64,000 bases of DNA. Origin: Astragalus membranaceus. Taxonomy: Eukaryota > Streptophyta > Magnoliopsida > Fabales > Fabaceae. The notes beneath the pieces are model-generated. The model was not told the DNA's origin. It saw only the letters and a list, made by a program, of their open reading frames with translations, and made no database searches. The position numbers were made by a program, and so were the translations under genes. This document shows, one piece after another, positions 33,650 to 45,286 of the stretch. Location of the stretch: assembly GCA_039519185.1 (NCBI GenBank), contig CM076849.1, positions 36,265,109-36,329,108 of the forward strand, written 5' to 3'. Every line of letters starts with the position of its first letter. Position 1 is the first letter of the stretch.

Positions 33650-35830
33650 TCTTCGGAAAGTTTGAGAACACCAACAAGCTTGAGAGATCTTGAAATCAAT
33701 TCATGAGTTGCATGCAATTCCGAACGATGGCAGATCAAAGAGAGTCTGGAGGGTTCAAGGTCCAATCATCACGAAGAAGGCCTTTGGACGCTAAGTAGGC
33801 AATTTCACGGGTAACACAGTTACCGTCACGACCAACCCAGGTGATACCATTCCTCACAATTGATGATGTTAGAGTATTAATGCCGTCCACCAAACCTTTG
33901 ATCTCTTTGCTCTGTTTGTTGCCTCTACAGGTTTCAACTAGCTCCTAATTGTCAGATTTGAGGATCACACCATCAAGATGAAGGGTAGATGCTAGGGACG
34001 CAGCTTCTCGAAGACCAATTGCTTCAGCTACCAGGGGAGAATTTGTGTAAATACGGTGAGCTAAAGCAGTAAGCATTCTACCTCTCTCATCTCTACAAAT
34101 GAGACCGACCCATCCAGCTCCAGTGGCTTTGTCAAAAGCCACATCAGAGTTGATCTTTACATAAGGTTGTCTAGGAGGTCTCCATATGTTTTTTGTAGCT
34201 CTACTAGGTAATTTAGGCTGGATTGAGTTAGAAGACCCCAAAGAATATATATTTAGGAACTCTGAACTCAATGTATTAACTCTTATGAGCACTTCAATTG
34301 GATTTGGATGTTTGTCTTCAAAAACAGCTCCATTCCTAGCCTTCCAAATAATCCATAGAGCATAGAAAAGTTTAGAGATGGACATTGAGTCCCCTCTGAG
34401 ATGAGATTCATTCATATCCAGAAGCTAGTGGTAAATAGTTGATAGTTCAATGCTATTAGGGGATGGGACAATTTGTAACCAAACCATAGGGGACGGGTCC
34501 AAGGGCATAGAAGGAACATATGTTCAAGGGTTTCAGGCTCAGTTTTACATATAGGGCAAAAGGGAGAATGGGAAATTTTCTTACGAAACAAAGGCAGCTT
34601 TAGTGGGTAGAAAATTCTGACAAATTCTCTAGAGAAAATGTTTTAATTTTGTAGGTACCAAACAAGGCTCCAAAAGTCATTAGGAGTTGTGTGGGAGTTG
34701 GTTGGTCTAGCTTGTGTGAGGGGTTTTTGGTTGAATAGAGCTATGTAACTTGATTTTACTGTGTAGTTGCCATCCTTAGAGTGAGGCCAGATAAGGTAGT
34801 TTTCTGGGGAGGTCCACAAGATAGGGGTTTTGAGTGTTTCAATAGCAGTTTGGGGGGTTAGGTTGTTTCTAAGAGCAGTAATATCCCATTCATGGCTGTT
34901 GTTAATAAGTTGACTCACCTCAGTGGCTGATGCATTGGGCAAAATAGAGGCCTTTAAGCCTGATGCAATCCAGATGTCATCAGTAATGCTAATATTGTGC
35001 CCTGAACCAATTCCCCATCTACCTTCAGCTTTAAGAAGAGTTCTACCACGCATTAAACTTTTCCAGACCCAAGAAGTGCTCCTACCGGATTTGGCATTCC
35101 AAAAGCTAGAGTTTGGGAAGTAGATCCCTTTCAGAGTCGTAGCCCAATATGAACTAGGATCCTGAATTATTCTCCACACCTGTTTGGTGAGGAAAGTTGT
35201 GTTCATCTGTTTAAAATCTTTAAAGCCTAGCCCACCATTAGCTTTAGGGTTGCACAAGTCCTCAAATTTCCTCCAATGAATCCCTCTGCTTTTGATTGAG
35301 GATTGCCACCAGAACCTGGCCACTGCAGCACTGAGAGAGTGACAAAAGGTCTTTGGTAGTTGAAGGATAGCCATAATATAGCTTGGTATTGCTTGGACCA
35401 CAGCTTTTATCATGACTCTCTTCCCTGCAGGGTTCAGTAAATTGCCTTTTCCAACCTTCCAATTTCCCCAACACTTTTTCCTTGAGCCAAGAAAGACCTT
35501 GCACCTTAGAACCACCCCATTCTGCAGGAATGCCTAGATATTTGCCCGGATGGTCCCACAAAGGGATGCTTGTGATCCTTGAAATTGCTTCTTAAGTATT
35601 ATTGTCCACTCTGCTTCCACAAATAATATCTGGTTTTGCTAGATTAACCTTTTGGCCCGAAGCACTAGTGAAAAGGTTTAGGATCTTGATAATCTGATAT
35701 ACTTCTGCCTGTGTATCTTTAGTGTATCTTTAGTAAATAGTATTGCATCATCTGCAAAAAACAAGTGAGAGAGAGAGAGTAGGAGAAATTTCTGCAAGTT
35801 TGATGCCATGTCAAGAGTTGTTCTCACAAG
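33650..35830 (-). pseudogene. LINE reverse transcriptase end, zinc domain and RNase H, broken
   Basis: Read on the minus strand, the catalytic motif HLFFADDAILFTK lies near 35767-35728, only about 100 bp from the truncated 5' end. Frame 35515-34643 carries NPAGKRVMIKAVVQAIPSY and GLGFKDFKQMN, the region after the catalytic core. A zinc-binding block CPICKTEPETLEHMFLLCPW follows at about 34560-34490 in another frame. The RNase H domain is in 34415-33945 and ends at a TAG in the otherwise conserved SDN*ELV context; the same frame continues to about 33650. Several frameshifts and stops make it non-functional. Confidence 0.85.
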
Positions 35831-35844
35831 CAATCCAATCTAAG

Positions 35845-37059
35845 TTTTAAACAGTAAGGCATGAAACAAGCCCAATTATTTATTTTGATGGATGGATAAC
35901 GTGGGCTACAATATATGCTGCTCTTTCTTTTGCATAGCCCATTTATATATTCCCCACAATCTGGTTGTCATTCCAAGTCCTTTTTTTTGTCAATTTTGAC
36001 AAAATGACAAATAAATACCACGCACACACTATCGCATGATCAGACCAAGGTTTGAACCCGAAATCGACGTCCACATGTTGAAATTTCCAATACAACCAGC
36101 AGTGGCAGACGTTTGTCATTGATAAGGTCTACTTATATCATGATTTTGTGCGAACTCTACCCACATTTTATGAAGGATTACAAAGAATACAGTCATAGAC
36201 ACAATCATGTGGTAGCAGACTTGACAGATAGATTAAAATGTCCAAAGCTTGTACACCTTCCTATTCTATGATATCAAAATACAAGCAAAACATCTATCAT
36301 TTTTTATAAGCAAAAAAAGATGTATTGAAAGAGAGTACAAGGGGGATGAGGTAATTCAGGCCACAAACCAACGCATATACAACCAACTAGGAGTGATATC
36401 TATACATTTGGACGACCAACAATAGTTGATTGACAACCGACATGACAATTTGTAGAGACGAGTAAATGCTAGGCATAATTCTTTCACCACCCTCATTACA
36501 GAACTGACTGGCCAGATTCATATTTATTTGTGATGGATTTAGCGATGAACAAATTTATGATTGTGATCTGTGAGAGATTTAGTGGCCACTTATTTTAGCG
36601 AGGAAAATGTTATTCTCTCTAAAATTTGTGCTAATTTTTTTTTAGTTTTTTGTGAGGGATTTTGTTATGAAAATTTTTAAGAGGGATTTTTTCTGTCACT
36701 AACTTCGTCGCAAACCTGAACACGTTGAAAGTTGATGCGTATTCTGGTTTCCGTAACTATATTTATGACTAATAGTGAGGGATAAATGTTAGTCTAAAAA
36801 ACCCCACTACTTGGAGCAACAACATTTGAAGCATGGACCATTACCTCCCTTTTCTTGCACGAGTATTTTCCTTTCATATAAAATTTGAAATACTAAATCA
36901 AAATATGTGATTTAACTTAAATCATAGAATCCCAAAAAAAATTTTAATATTATATTTTTCTTTCCAAAGAAATAAAAAACTTTATCAATTTAATAGTTCC
37001 ACAACTAGAGTAAGGTGAGATAGCAATGATTATTAATGACGGAAAATTAATTTTTACTT
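35845..37059. other. No gene seen; degenerate repeat sequence
   Basis: 36299-36400 (T-rich, then ATTGAAAGAGAGTACAAGGG) may be a short LINE 3' piece, by likeness to 57383-57480. 36530-36720 repeats the theme GAGGGATTTTGTTATG and GATTTAGTGG, suggesting decayed transposon sequence. Neither has confirmed ends. Confidence 0.4.
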
Positions 37060-37647
37060 CTAATTTCTTGGTCGCAAACTTTTAGCGACGACACCATTTT
37101 TATATTCATCTTTTAATTCTGCTAGCTCATTTTCATACAAACCCACCATATTTTGAATTGCTATAATTTTTTCTGATATTCTTGTAATTTCTTCGTTATT
37201 TCCTTTCTTTATGTGAAAATCCATATATTTGTATAACGTAGCTAATCTTTTCATAGGCCCTTCAATAAAGGAAGATAAAAATATAAACACCAATTTAAGT
37301 ATGCTTCTAAAATCTGTTGGTGCGAAATGACCAAAATAAAGAAAACGACACAAATTGAAAATGAAACTCATCGGTATCGAGCAGGATTGGATGAAAACCA
37401 CCAATAAAATAGAAGCACCTATAGAAGGTTGAAAGAATATGACAGGGGTTCTATTGTAATTGTGGCTGAAGTTCTCGTGAATAAAAATTAAATTATAACT
37501 ATAAATTAAATTATAACTATAAATTAAATAAAAGATTATAAAATTAAAAATGAAAATTAACAAAGACATTGAAATTGAACATCCATAGATAATAAGAAGA
37601 AAAGAAAGAATACAACAAAATTGGAAAGTGAGACATGTGGGTATCAT
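37060..37647 (-). CDS. Unidentified 195-residue ORF in a repeated module
   Basis: The ATG at 37647 opens 195 codons. The N-terminal 120 residues are hydrophobic and aromatic, partly from AT-rich low-complexity DNA (a tandem TAAATTATAACTATAAAT lies at about 37490-37530). The C-terminal 75 residues look more protein-like: GPMKRLATLYKYMDFHI, then an acidic helical stretch and LAELKDEYKNGVVAKSLRPR. I do not recognise the family. Part of the frame (NRTPVIFFQPSIGASILLVV) is mirrored in the repeat at 38525-38640. It could be an exon of an unknown gene, part of a transposon, or chance. Confidence 0.3.
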   Translation of the reverse strand: MIPTCLTFQFCCILSFLLIIYGCSISMSLLIFIFNFIIFYLIYSYNLIYSYNLIFIHENFSHNYNRTPVIFFQPSIGASILLVVFIQSCSIPMSFIFNLCRFLYFGHFAPTDFRSILKLVFIFLSSFIEGPMKRLATLYKYMDFHIKKGNNEEITRISEKIIAIQNMVGLYENELAELKDEYKNGVVAKSLRPRN

Positions 37648-38760
37648 GCAGTGTTTGATGAAAACCTCGAATAAAATAGAAGCAACTATACAAAGTTGAA
37701 AAAAGATGATGGGTGGGTTCTATTGTAAATGTGGTAGAAATTCTCGTGAGAGTAAATGCTACATCACAGTACTCAAATATATAAGAAAGATAAAAATATA
37801 AATACCAATTTAAATATGCTTCAAATACCTATTGTAAATGTGGTTGAAGTTCTCGCGGGAGTAAATTCTACAATAGACGTGAATGATTCTTCTTGGAAGG
37901 TGACCGCCAATTCAGCTGCCAATGAATGTGGTTGCATGACTGCAAAGAAGAGAACATAATTAGAAAGTGAAACATGTGGGTATCATACAGGGTTGTACGG
38001 GTGTTCAGTGGTTCGGGCAAATCCAAACCAACCCACAATCCAATCCAAACCAATATGTTTGGTTCGGATATTTTTCGTGTTCGGGTCAAAATCAAACAAA
38101 TCCAAACCAACCCGTAGTTGTTTGGATTGGGCAACGGATTTTAAAAATCAAATCCGCGAACCCGAACCAACCCATATTACATCATAACAATTTTGTAATT
38201 TTAGATGTACACGATTTTATTTGCTTAGAATTTTTACCTTAATAATTTTTACCTTGATTTTGTGTGATTTTCAATTTTTTTAGCTATTGAAAGTGTTGGA
38301 ATATCATAAAAAAATGTTATTTTTTATATTTTAGAAAATTAATATTTTAGTAAATGACCTGTGAGCCCAATCCAAACCAACCCATCCAATATCGATTCGG
38401 TTTGGTTCGGATTTTGGAAGAAAAAATGTAAAATCCAAACCAACCCAAACCGAATAATTATCATTGGTTCGGGCAACGGATTTGGTCAAATCCGATCCAA
38501 ACCGACCCACGAACACCCCTACAGGGTTGGATGAAAACCACCAATAAAATAAAATCACCTATACAATGTTGAAATAAGATTATCGGGGTTCTATTGAAAA
38601 TGTGTCTGAATTTCCCGCAGGAGTAAATGTTGTTACGCAATACTCGAATATAAAAGAAAGAAAAGAAGAAATGAAAGAATGGCAGTTGGAGTAAATTAAT
38701 TTTTTGTGAATGTGGTCGAAGTTCCCGCAGGAGTAGGTATTTATAGCATATTATATATTT
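37340..38760. repeat. Three to four imperfect copies of an unidentified module
   Basis: The phrase GATGAAAACC...AATAAAATAGAAGCACC, then GGGGTTCTATTG and TTCTCG(T/C)G(A/G)GAGTAAAT recurs at about 37390-37480, 37655-37765, 37825-37870 (partial) and 38525-38635, with another partial near 38700. The copies are in the same orientation with many substitutions, so an old local duplication. The hAT-like MITE interrupts the third. Confidence 0.6.
37995..38520. mobile_element. hAT-like MITE
   Basis: An 8-bp TSD ACAGGGTT (37987-37994 and 38521-38528) flanks 526 bp with short inverted ends (GTACGGGTGTTC; reverse complement of the right end AGGGGTGTTC). Subterminal sequence is full of GGTTCGGG and CCAAACCAACCC motifs in both orientations. 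Eight-bp duplications and such ends fit the hAT superfamily. There is no transposase. Confidence 0.75.
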
Positions 38761-39361
38761 CAAGCCAAAGACGCAACTCTCAGTAATGATGAATGCAACC
38801 AAACACGAAGAGAGGAGTTATTCCTATAAACAATAAATCCTAAAAAAGTTAAAAAAATATTTGTGATTTGGTAGTGATCGAACTAAATGGATTCAATAGA
38901 TATTTCAGGTTCATAATAGTATGGTTCTAAAAAATATTAGGAGTAAGAAGTAGAAAAATGAATTACTTTTCAAAAGCTTCAGAAAAATATGGTTCTAAAA
39001 AATATAAATAGAAGAAGTATAAAAAGCACTTTTTAGATTCATTGAATAATTGATGTATTTGGTCTATAATATAGACCAGATCCAGATGAACCTAAAATGT
39101 GTTTTTTTGCTTATAAATGTGATCGGAGTAGTATATATATATATATATATATATATATTAGTTTAGACATCTAGATATTTTACCAATGATCACAACCTAC
39201 AACTTTTAAAAGAATGAGCCTTATAAAATTTTAAAAATATTATAATATGTATTAAAACAAACTTTGGGAAGAAAGATATCAAACTAAACATAAAATCAAA
39301 TAGACTTAATAAACATCTAAAGTTAGTGTGTATGGCTTTTATGCAACTATAAAATATGATT
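38640..39361. other. No gene seen; AT-rich
   Basis: Contains an (AT)n tract at 39132-39159 and a repeated AAAAATATGGTTCTAAAAAATAT phrase near 38920-39005. No other structure was recognised. Confidence 0.5.
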
Positions 39362-39593
39362 TGTTATGAAATAATCAAAGTTATAGCAAGAAGAAGAACA
39401 AAAGAATGAGAGAAGGAGACAAGATAAGAATCTTTGTATTTCTCTTCACAAGTTTGTCTCTACATATGAGGGTGAACCCTTTTTATAGGATGGGTATTGG
39501 TAAGTGAGTAGTCCATCATTAAAGACCACTTACAAGATAATGATGAGAAGGCAGGGGAAGAATAATGGACATCCAATAGTAATATTCATAACA
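39362..39593 (-). repeat. 3' LTR of copia element 3
   Basis: 232 bp; pairs with 59037-59268. Confidence 0.9.
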
Positions 39594-40881
39594 CTCCCCC
39601 TTGGATGTCCATCGAGGATATGCCTCATTAAAACCTTACTAGAAAAAACACAATGGGAAAAAAAATCTTATGAAGGAAAAAGAGTAAAATATCCTTTCAA
39701 TCGGAACTGTCTCGTTAAAGACCTTTCCAGGAAAACCCTGTGGGATAAAACCATGGCAAAGGGAAAAAGAGTGCGGTTTTTCTCCCCCTATTTGAAGTGT
39801 CACTTAAGAATCTGAATTCCAACATCTGGATTTTTTCCCTGACTGCATATGGAACGATCAACTCCGCTCTGTCACTTGTGATATATCCTCTTTTAATAGA
39901 TTTTTGCGGTCAATATTATCTTCAGGACATCTTCCTTGAATTGTTGGAATTTGAACATGAAATGAAGAAGCAACAACCGTAGATTGGTTTGTAAATCAAA
40001 AAGATATTTCAATGTCCCCACGTGTAGACAATAGCTGACTTGTGATCTGACTTGATCTAGATCAGAAAAATACTTTGTATCTGCATGGTTAATTTGGATA
40101 ACATATATAAAATGATTTATTCATTAGGATAATTAAAAATGAAATATGCATCCCACTTTGTTTTAATGCATTTTAGTTTGTAATGAACTATATTACTACT
40201 ATTTATCACATATAATATTACCATATCAAGGGATATAACATTTGGTAATATTCATGCATGCTTTCATTGTCTTTGGGACTGAGATATTTCATATATTCTT
40301 ACCACACAACTCATGTACTCAATATAAATAATTTCTTGAGATCAATATGAGACTTTGTTTTTCAAAAAAATTTATTTAAAGATATTTCTTTTTATATTAA
40401 ATCCTTCTGGGATTTTCCATGTAGAGGTCAACTACAGGTTCAACCTCAAAATCCATTAGATATAATTTGAGGTCATTCATCTAGAGCTCTTTCTTTGAAC
40501 AGTCTATAGTTTTTGAAAGCTCTTCAGGAGTTTCGATATGTATGTCATCAACATAGACATCAGTTATAGCAAATTCTTTTCCAAATATTTTCTTAAAACT
40601 ATATGGACAAGTGATGTCATTTTTATATCTCTCCTATAGAATATAAATTTAGACGATTATACCATATGTGTTCAAATTATATTATCTCATTGAGGGATTG
40701 ATTCAATTTGAGTAATCATCTCGAGAATCCGAAAATTGTGTATCGGAATATTAATCCTTCATGGATATTCAAATAATTATGACTATCAAATGGGTCATAC
40801 AAATAAGTCGTAGCAACATTCATCTTGTGAAAATTGAGCTCTTCATGTGCTACAAGGCTAATTAAGTACTAAAAAGTACTT
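39594..40881 (-). pseudogene. Copia element 3: reverse transcriptase to 3' end, decayed
   Basis: The catalytic YVDD is visible on the minus strand at 40555-40544, in the context FAITDVYVDDIHIETPEELS, which is standard copia reverse transcriptase. Downstream sequence toward the LTR keeps likeness only in patches, with many stops. The Athila insertion interrupts it at 40887. Confidence 0.75.
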
Positions 40882-40886
40882 GCATC

Positions 40887-42190
40887 TGTTAGGATATTGG
40901 CAAGTGTACCAAATCGTTCAAGTAATAGAATCGGTAAGAACCGGGATATCGTCCTCAAGGATCGAGGTTAATTTACTAAGTCGTTAACAACAGCTAATAG
41001 GAACCAAATTAAAAAGGGTTTGTTTGATAATTGTTGAGCTGTCGAGCTCGAAGTAAAGCAATAAAATATTTTTATGTTTTTAATAATAAAAGCCGAAAAA
41101 CGAGTTGAAGGAATACGATGGAAAAGAATGCTAGGGACGAATTCCTATTAATTTCACCCTATTGCCACTGATTTAGTTTGAAAGTTAATCCCTCTCTCTA
41201 ATCTTGCTATCAAACTCACAACATTAACTAATTCCTAGTTCCTTAGGTAACTAGTCCTTTGTCGATAACTAAAAGCCCTAATCCCTTAGGTGATTCTAAT
41301 TACCAACAAGCATTAAAGTAAGAATTTGTAATGTACTACAATTCATAGAATATCCCTAAACCACAAATTGAAGGTATCGAAATTCAAACATTCAATAATA
41401 AAACTCCCATTTCATAATTGAACAAAAGATCATTGTATGAGTTTTCCAACCATAAAAAGCATTAAGCGTAGAAACTCGATACACAAAATACGAGAGAGTA
41501 CGGTACAAATATGATACTAAACCAGCGACAATAGAGTTACATCAATATTAATTCATCCCTAACATAAAGAGATTTAGCTATTCATGATTAATGAAGAGAA
41601 ATCAAGAAAATTACAAGTGGAAGATGATGATGAACACATATGAAGCTTCAATCCTTGTTCCCAAGTCTTGATTCTTCAGTAGCCGTCAGACGGAATCGCT
41701 CCTCTTTCAGTTCTAGGGTTCCAAAAACGTGCAAAAGTCCCTTCCCACGCGTCCTGGATCTGTTTTTGACGCAAGCACAGTGATTTCGCGCACCATTGGC
41801 GCGCCGCGCGTCACTTACGCGCAGAGAGGCAGAAAGCGCTGTGAACTTGCGCACCATTGGCGCGCCGCGCGTCACTTACGCGCAGAGGGGCAGATGCGTT
41901 CTCCTGGTTCTTCTGTTGACTCGCGCGCCTCTTGCGCGCCGCGCGTGAGTGGCGCGCCACACCCAATTCCTGCGCTCTCGAATCATTTGTTTGCAGTGCC
42001 TTGTCTATTCGTTCCACCTATTCCCTGGGCACAAAAATACAACAAACCCAGCATAAACACTGCAAAGCAAGTAAATTCCACAAAGCACAATACAGAACAA
42101 TTCATCACAAAATTTAACTAATTCATCACTAAATTTGTATAAAAACTCTCTTGAAAACTCTGAACCACATCATGTGATGAGGGTTCATCA
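40887..42190 (-). repeat. 3' LTR of the Athila element
   Basis: 1304 bp, apparently identical to 51234-52537. Confidence 0.95.
41788..41962 (-). repeat. CG-rich palindromic array in the Athila LTR
   Basis: Two 39-bp copies (41788-41826 and about 41849-41887) hold CACCATTGGCGCGCCGCGCG followed by TCACTTACGCGCAGAG. A third diverged unit (about 41920-41962) holds GCGCGCCGCGCGTGAG and GGCGCGCC. The same array is at about 52135-52309 in the other LTR. It is a dense CpG cluster in AT-rich DNA. Confidence 0.9.
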
Positions 42191-42722
42191 CAACCCCCAA
42201 CTTGGACATTTGCTTGTCCTCAAGCAAAAACCAGACAAACTAAAACCAGATAACCAGCAATCAAGTAGAATCCACTAATTAACACGAATATCACAGAGAC
42301 AAGTTGAGCTACAACTTTCAGACTGGCCACTCGAATTCAATCCCACATATGGTACTTTCATTAGCACATGCTTGCTCAATAGTGCGTGTGTGACATTTAA
42401 CTCAGTTGGAACATAGCTAGTTTCGCAATGCATTTAGCTAAGACTAGAGGGTTTCCTTCCGGGAATGCCAAAGATGGTTCAACACAAAGGGTAGACTAGC
42501 GTTTTCACATAAGATTGAGGGGCTTCAAGGCAACGACAAGGGTCTTAATTAGGCATTTCAGATGAGGCCAGTGCACAACTACTTCAACACAAACACACAC
42601 GCATTACACAGCATAAAGTTTTGGGCTGCAGCCCCTTCATTACATCAAAAATTTCGATTTACTCAGCAGTTACTTCGGGGCATTTGCAGCAATTACACAA
42701 CTATGTGGATTTTTCCACTTAT

Positions 42723-42945
42723 TCACAAACACACTTAACACACACACGGCATACACTACAATCGTTACGGGTAGACGCTGCAGTGCTGCACTCACACGCA
42801 CTAACACACACACGGCATACACTACAATCGTTACGGGTAGACGCTGCAGTGCTGCACTCACGCGTACTAACACACACACCCGGCATACACTACAGCGTTA
42901 TGGGTAGACGCTGCAGTGCTGCACTCACGCGCACACACACGGCAC
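42723..42945 (-). repeat. About 68-bp tandem repeats after Athila ORF2
   Basis: Three copies and a partial of a unit with ACACACACGGCATACACTAC, then GGGTAGACGCTGCAGTGCTG and CACTCAC. It lies between ORF2 and the polypurine tract, in untranslated sequence. Confidence 0.9.
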
Positions 42946-43210
42946 TGACCATCCTACAATCTTCATACCCAGCCTTAATACAACCGATGCACCCCCAACT
43001 TAGCTTCTACAGCTTCCCTAAATCTTTAGTAAAAATTTGGCACTCCCATGGTCCACCAGACAGCTAGCTCAACTAAACTCATCCCTAGGATCACTAAGTT
43101 CCACTTGCGCTTTGGTTATGAGTGTAGAAGCAAGAATGCACTAATTCAATCACCACTGGGGTACTATCCGCACAAATCTCACCAAATCATCACCAAGTTA
43201 GCTCAACTGT

Positions 43211-43213
<3 letters not shown>

Positions 43214-43249
<36 letters not shown>
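43214..43249 (-). repeat. T36 tract (A36 on the coding strand) after ORF2
   Basis: A run of 36 T, 251 bp downstream of the ORF2 stop on the coding strand. No flanking duplication was found to suggest a retro-insertion. Confidence 0.95.
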
Positions 43250-43250
<1 letters not shown>

Positions 43251-43500
43251 AATGAATGCCTACCAACTAGGAATTTATAGTGAAGGCCATAAGGAAAAGA
43301 CAAGACAATACAAGACAATAGGTTCTCCCCCCACTTAAAACACAGCAGTGTCCTCACTGATAATTTGTAGGGAAGGCCTATGAACTGACACAACGGAAAG
43401 CAGCAAAACATAAAGCAATGACAAGTAAATGGAAATAAAACACCAAAATACACAATCAAGTAAGACAGAGATGAGGGGAAGAGAGCAAAACCAGGGTCTA

Positions 43501-44667
43501 CTACGGAAGTGGCCGAAAGATGTCGGCATCTGGGTCTAGCTGCCTTCCACTCTGCATAGTACACAAGGCTTTGTAAAGATTTCTCATCCCGAATTTATAC
43601 TCTGCTCCCATCCTCAGTTGGGTCCTTCTCAACTCATTCTGATTGGCTGTGAGAGCCTCCATTCTTGATTGCAGCTGCTGGAAATCCTCCGCAGATGGCC
43701 CAACCTGAAAATCTTCCATGGTGAAGGTTGGTTCGTTCTCATCTGGCTGCTCATGGGGATGCTCCTCTCTATGTCCCGGCTGCTCTTGTCCGGTTCTAGC
43801 TCTGATCCAGCCCCCCGTGATAGCAGCAGCTGGCGAAATGGTGGCCTCCTTTGGATCAGTTACAACACCCGCTTTTTTACACAGCAGCGAAACGAGGCTA
43901 GCATGCCTCCAATATCTGGGCAACGCCCCACCCTTGAAATTTGCAAAGCTTCTAATCTCCTTCTCAAGCACCCATCCCAAGTTGACCGGCTCTCCTCTAA
44001 TGATGCAAGAGGCTAAGGTCGCCCTGGGGAAATTCAATTCAGTCTGATTGGAACTTGGCAATATGGTGGAAAGAATGAACGCTGCCCATCCTCTAGCCAC
44101 TGGTGTAAGAGAATTTACCATAATTTTCTGTGGCTCCCCACTAGCGTTTCTGACCCAATCTGCCCCTGGTTGACACAATGTAGCACAAACCTCAGCTGCA
44201 TGTTCTGAGTTAGCCTTAAGATTGCGGCTACTGATCTTGTCTCCAAGAAAGCAATCCAAAACAGGCACAGCAGCTAACCCAAACAGTTCATTAATAGTAT
44301 CAATGTCATAAGGAACCCAACAGCCCCGCACAAAACTTCTGGAACCTGAGAATACTAAATCCCCATCAATAGCTGGCTTGGGGAACACATTGGAGAAGAA
44401 CTCATACACCAAAGCTCTGCTTGCTTCCTTGGGGTATGCCACAAATTGCTCCCACCCCCGGTCACTGATGATTTGTCTCATCTCCTCGAATTCGCCCGGG
44501 GGGAGGAAAAGAGCCTTTTCCTTAACAAACTTGGAATCCACAGCAATAGTCTCGTGGAACTTTTCGCACCCGAGAGACCTAAACAAATGAGAATTATACT
44601 CAGGTTGGTCGGAATGGGATGACGAACCACGTCTAACGGTCTTTCTCTTCTTGCCCAAACCAGCCAT
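43501..44667 (-). CDS. Athila ORF2 (plant-transposon-protein type), downstream of pol
   Basis: The ATG at 44667 gives 388 residues with no stop. The N-terminus is basic (LGKKRKTVRRGSSSHSDQPE). The core has ALVYEFFSNVFP, FVRGCWVPYDIDTINELFGL and VNSLTPVARGWAAFILSTIL. This arrangement resembles the 'putative plant transposon protein' domain often found in an extra ORF of Athila-type elements (family recalled, not searched). The C-terminal part is coiled-coil-like (FQQLQSRMEALTANQNELRR). There is no clear signal peptide or membrane anchor, so it does not look like a glycoprotein despite its env-like position. Its role in the element's life cycle is unknown. A candidate intron ends just before its start. 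Confidence 0.8.
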   Translation of the reverse strand: MAGLGKKRKTVRRGSSSHSDQPEYNSHLFRSLGCEKFHETIAVDSKFVKEKALFLPPGEFEEMRQIISDRGWEQFVAYPKEASRALVYEFFSNVFPKPAIDGDLVFSGSRSFVRGCWVPYDIDTINELFGLAAVPVLDCFLGDKISSRNLKANSEHAAEVCATLCQPGADWVRNASGEPQKIMVNSLTPVARGWAAFILSTILPSSNQTELNFPRATLASCIIRGEPVNLGWVLEKEIRSFANFKGGALPRYWRHASLVSLLCKKAGVVTDPKEATISPAAAITGGWIRARTGQEQPGHREEHPHEQPDENEPTFTMEDFQVGPSAEDFQQLQSRMEALTANQNELRRTQLRMGAEYKFGMRNLYKALCTMQSGRQLDPDADIFRPLP

Positions 44668-44670
44668 CAC

Positions 44671-45114
44671 CTACGCACACCATAAGAAAAACAACAATTT
44701 TGCACAAAATTGGTCAAGGTTAGCATACACACATGACATAACTCCTTCTTCCAACCATAGTCACATAGAACATTGTTTTGCTCGAGGAAAATATTGAGTG
44801 CACATCATAAAAACAATTCCATTGTAAAGACAAGCTTGTGGTAGACAAATGCAAGCTTGTTGCTCATGAGATCCTAGTTTAGGCAATTTATCAAACACTT
44901 AGTGTGCACACTTGTTCCACTCATGAACAACAACTTACCATTAATCTTATCAACCCCAAACTTCTTCTATTACCCATTCCTAATCACATACATTAACTCT
45001 ACAACATTTCCAATACAAACTCTTAGCAAAAAAAAAACAAGCACATTATTGAGTTTTTCATTGATAGCTTAAGATGAATGTTGCAAGAATTAAGATTGAG
45101 ATGAGGAAACTTAC
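44671..45114 (-). other. Candidate intron before Athila ORF2
   Basis: On the minus strand a consensus donor (CAA|GTAAGT, 45114-45109) and an acceptor (GTGTGCGTAG, ending at 44671) frame 444 bp. The acceptor lies 3 bp before the ORF2 ATG. Splicing here could bring the ORF2 start near an upstream exon. Inference from splice-site likeness only. Confidence 0.4.
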
Positions 45115-45286
45115 TTGATAAATGAAGAATATGAAGAAAGGAAGGTATAATTGCAAAACCCCACACGCAAAATCCAAGATTGGCACCCTTTTTTGGAAGA
45201 AAATCTGGAAACTCTCTCTAAGAGAAAACTCACGCGTGAAAAAAATGCAGCAGCGTGAGTGCCGCGCGAGTTTTATACCCCCAGCC

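Larger units (their letters stand above)
32000..35831 (-). mobile_element. 5'-truncated L1-type LINE
   Basis: The 3' poly(A) appears as T8 at 32000-32007. Imperfect 13-bp duplications flank it: AATCCATTATAAG (31987-31999) and AATCCAATCTAAG (35832-35844). Coding sequence on the minus strand covers the end of reverse transcriptase, the connecting zinc domain and a LINE RNase H. The 5' end is lost within reverse transcriptase, typical of incomplete reverse transcription. A Mutator-like element (32128-33359) sits in the 3' UTR. Confidence 0.85.

Noticed and set aside
36020..36115. Possible minus-strand SINE (B-box-like GGTTCAAACC)
   Set aside because: Only one box is convincing and there is no tail or target duplication.
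41648..42121. 75- and 130-residue frames in the Athila LTRs (repeated at 51995-52468)
   Set aside because: They are produced by the CG-rich palindromic array, are open on both strands, and lie in LTR sequence.
42621..43067. 148-residue plus-strand frame with repeated HTRHTLQSLRVDAAV
   Set aside because: It encodes the 68-bp tandem repeats on the strand opposite to element transcription.
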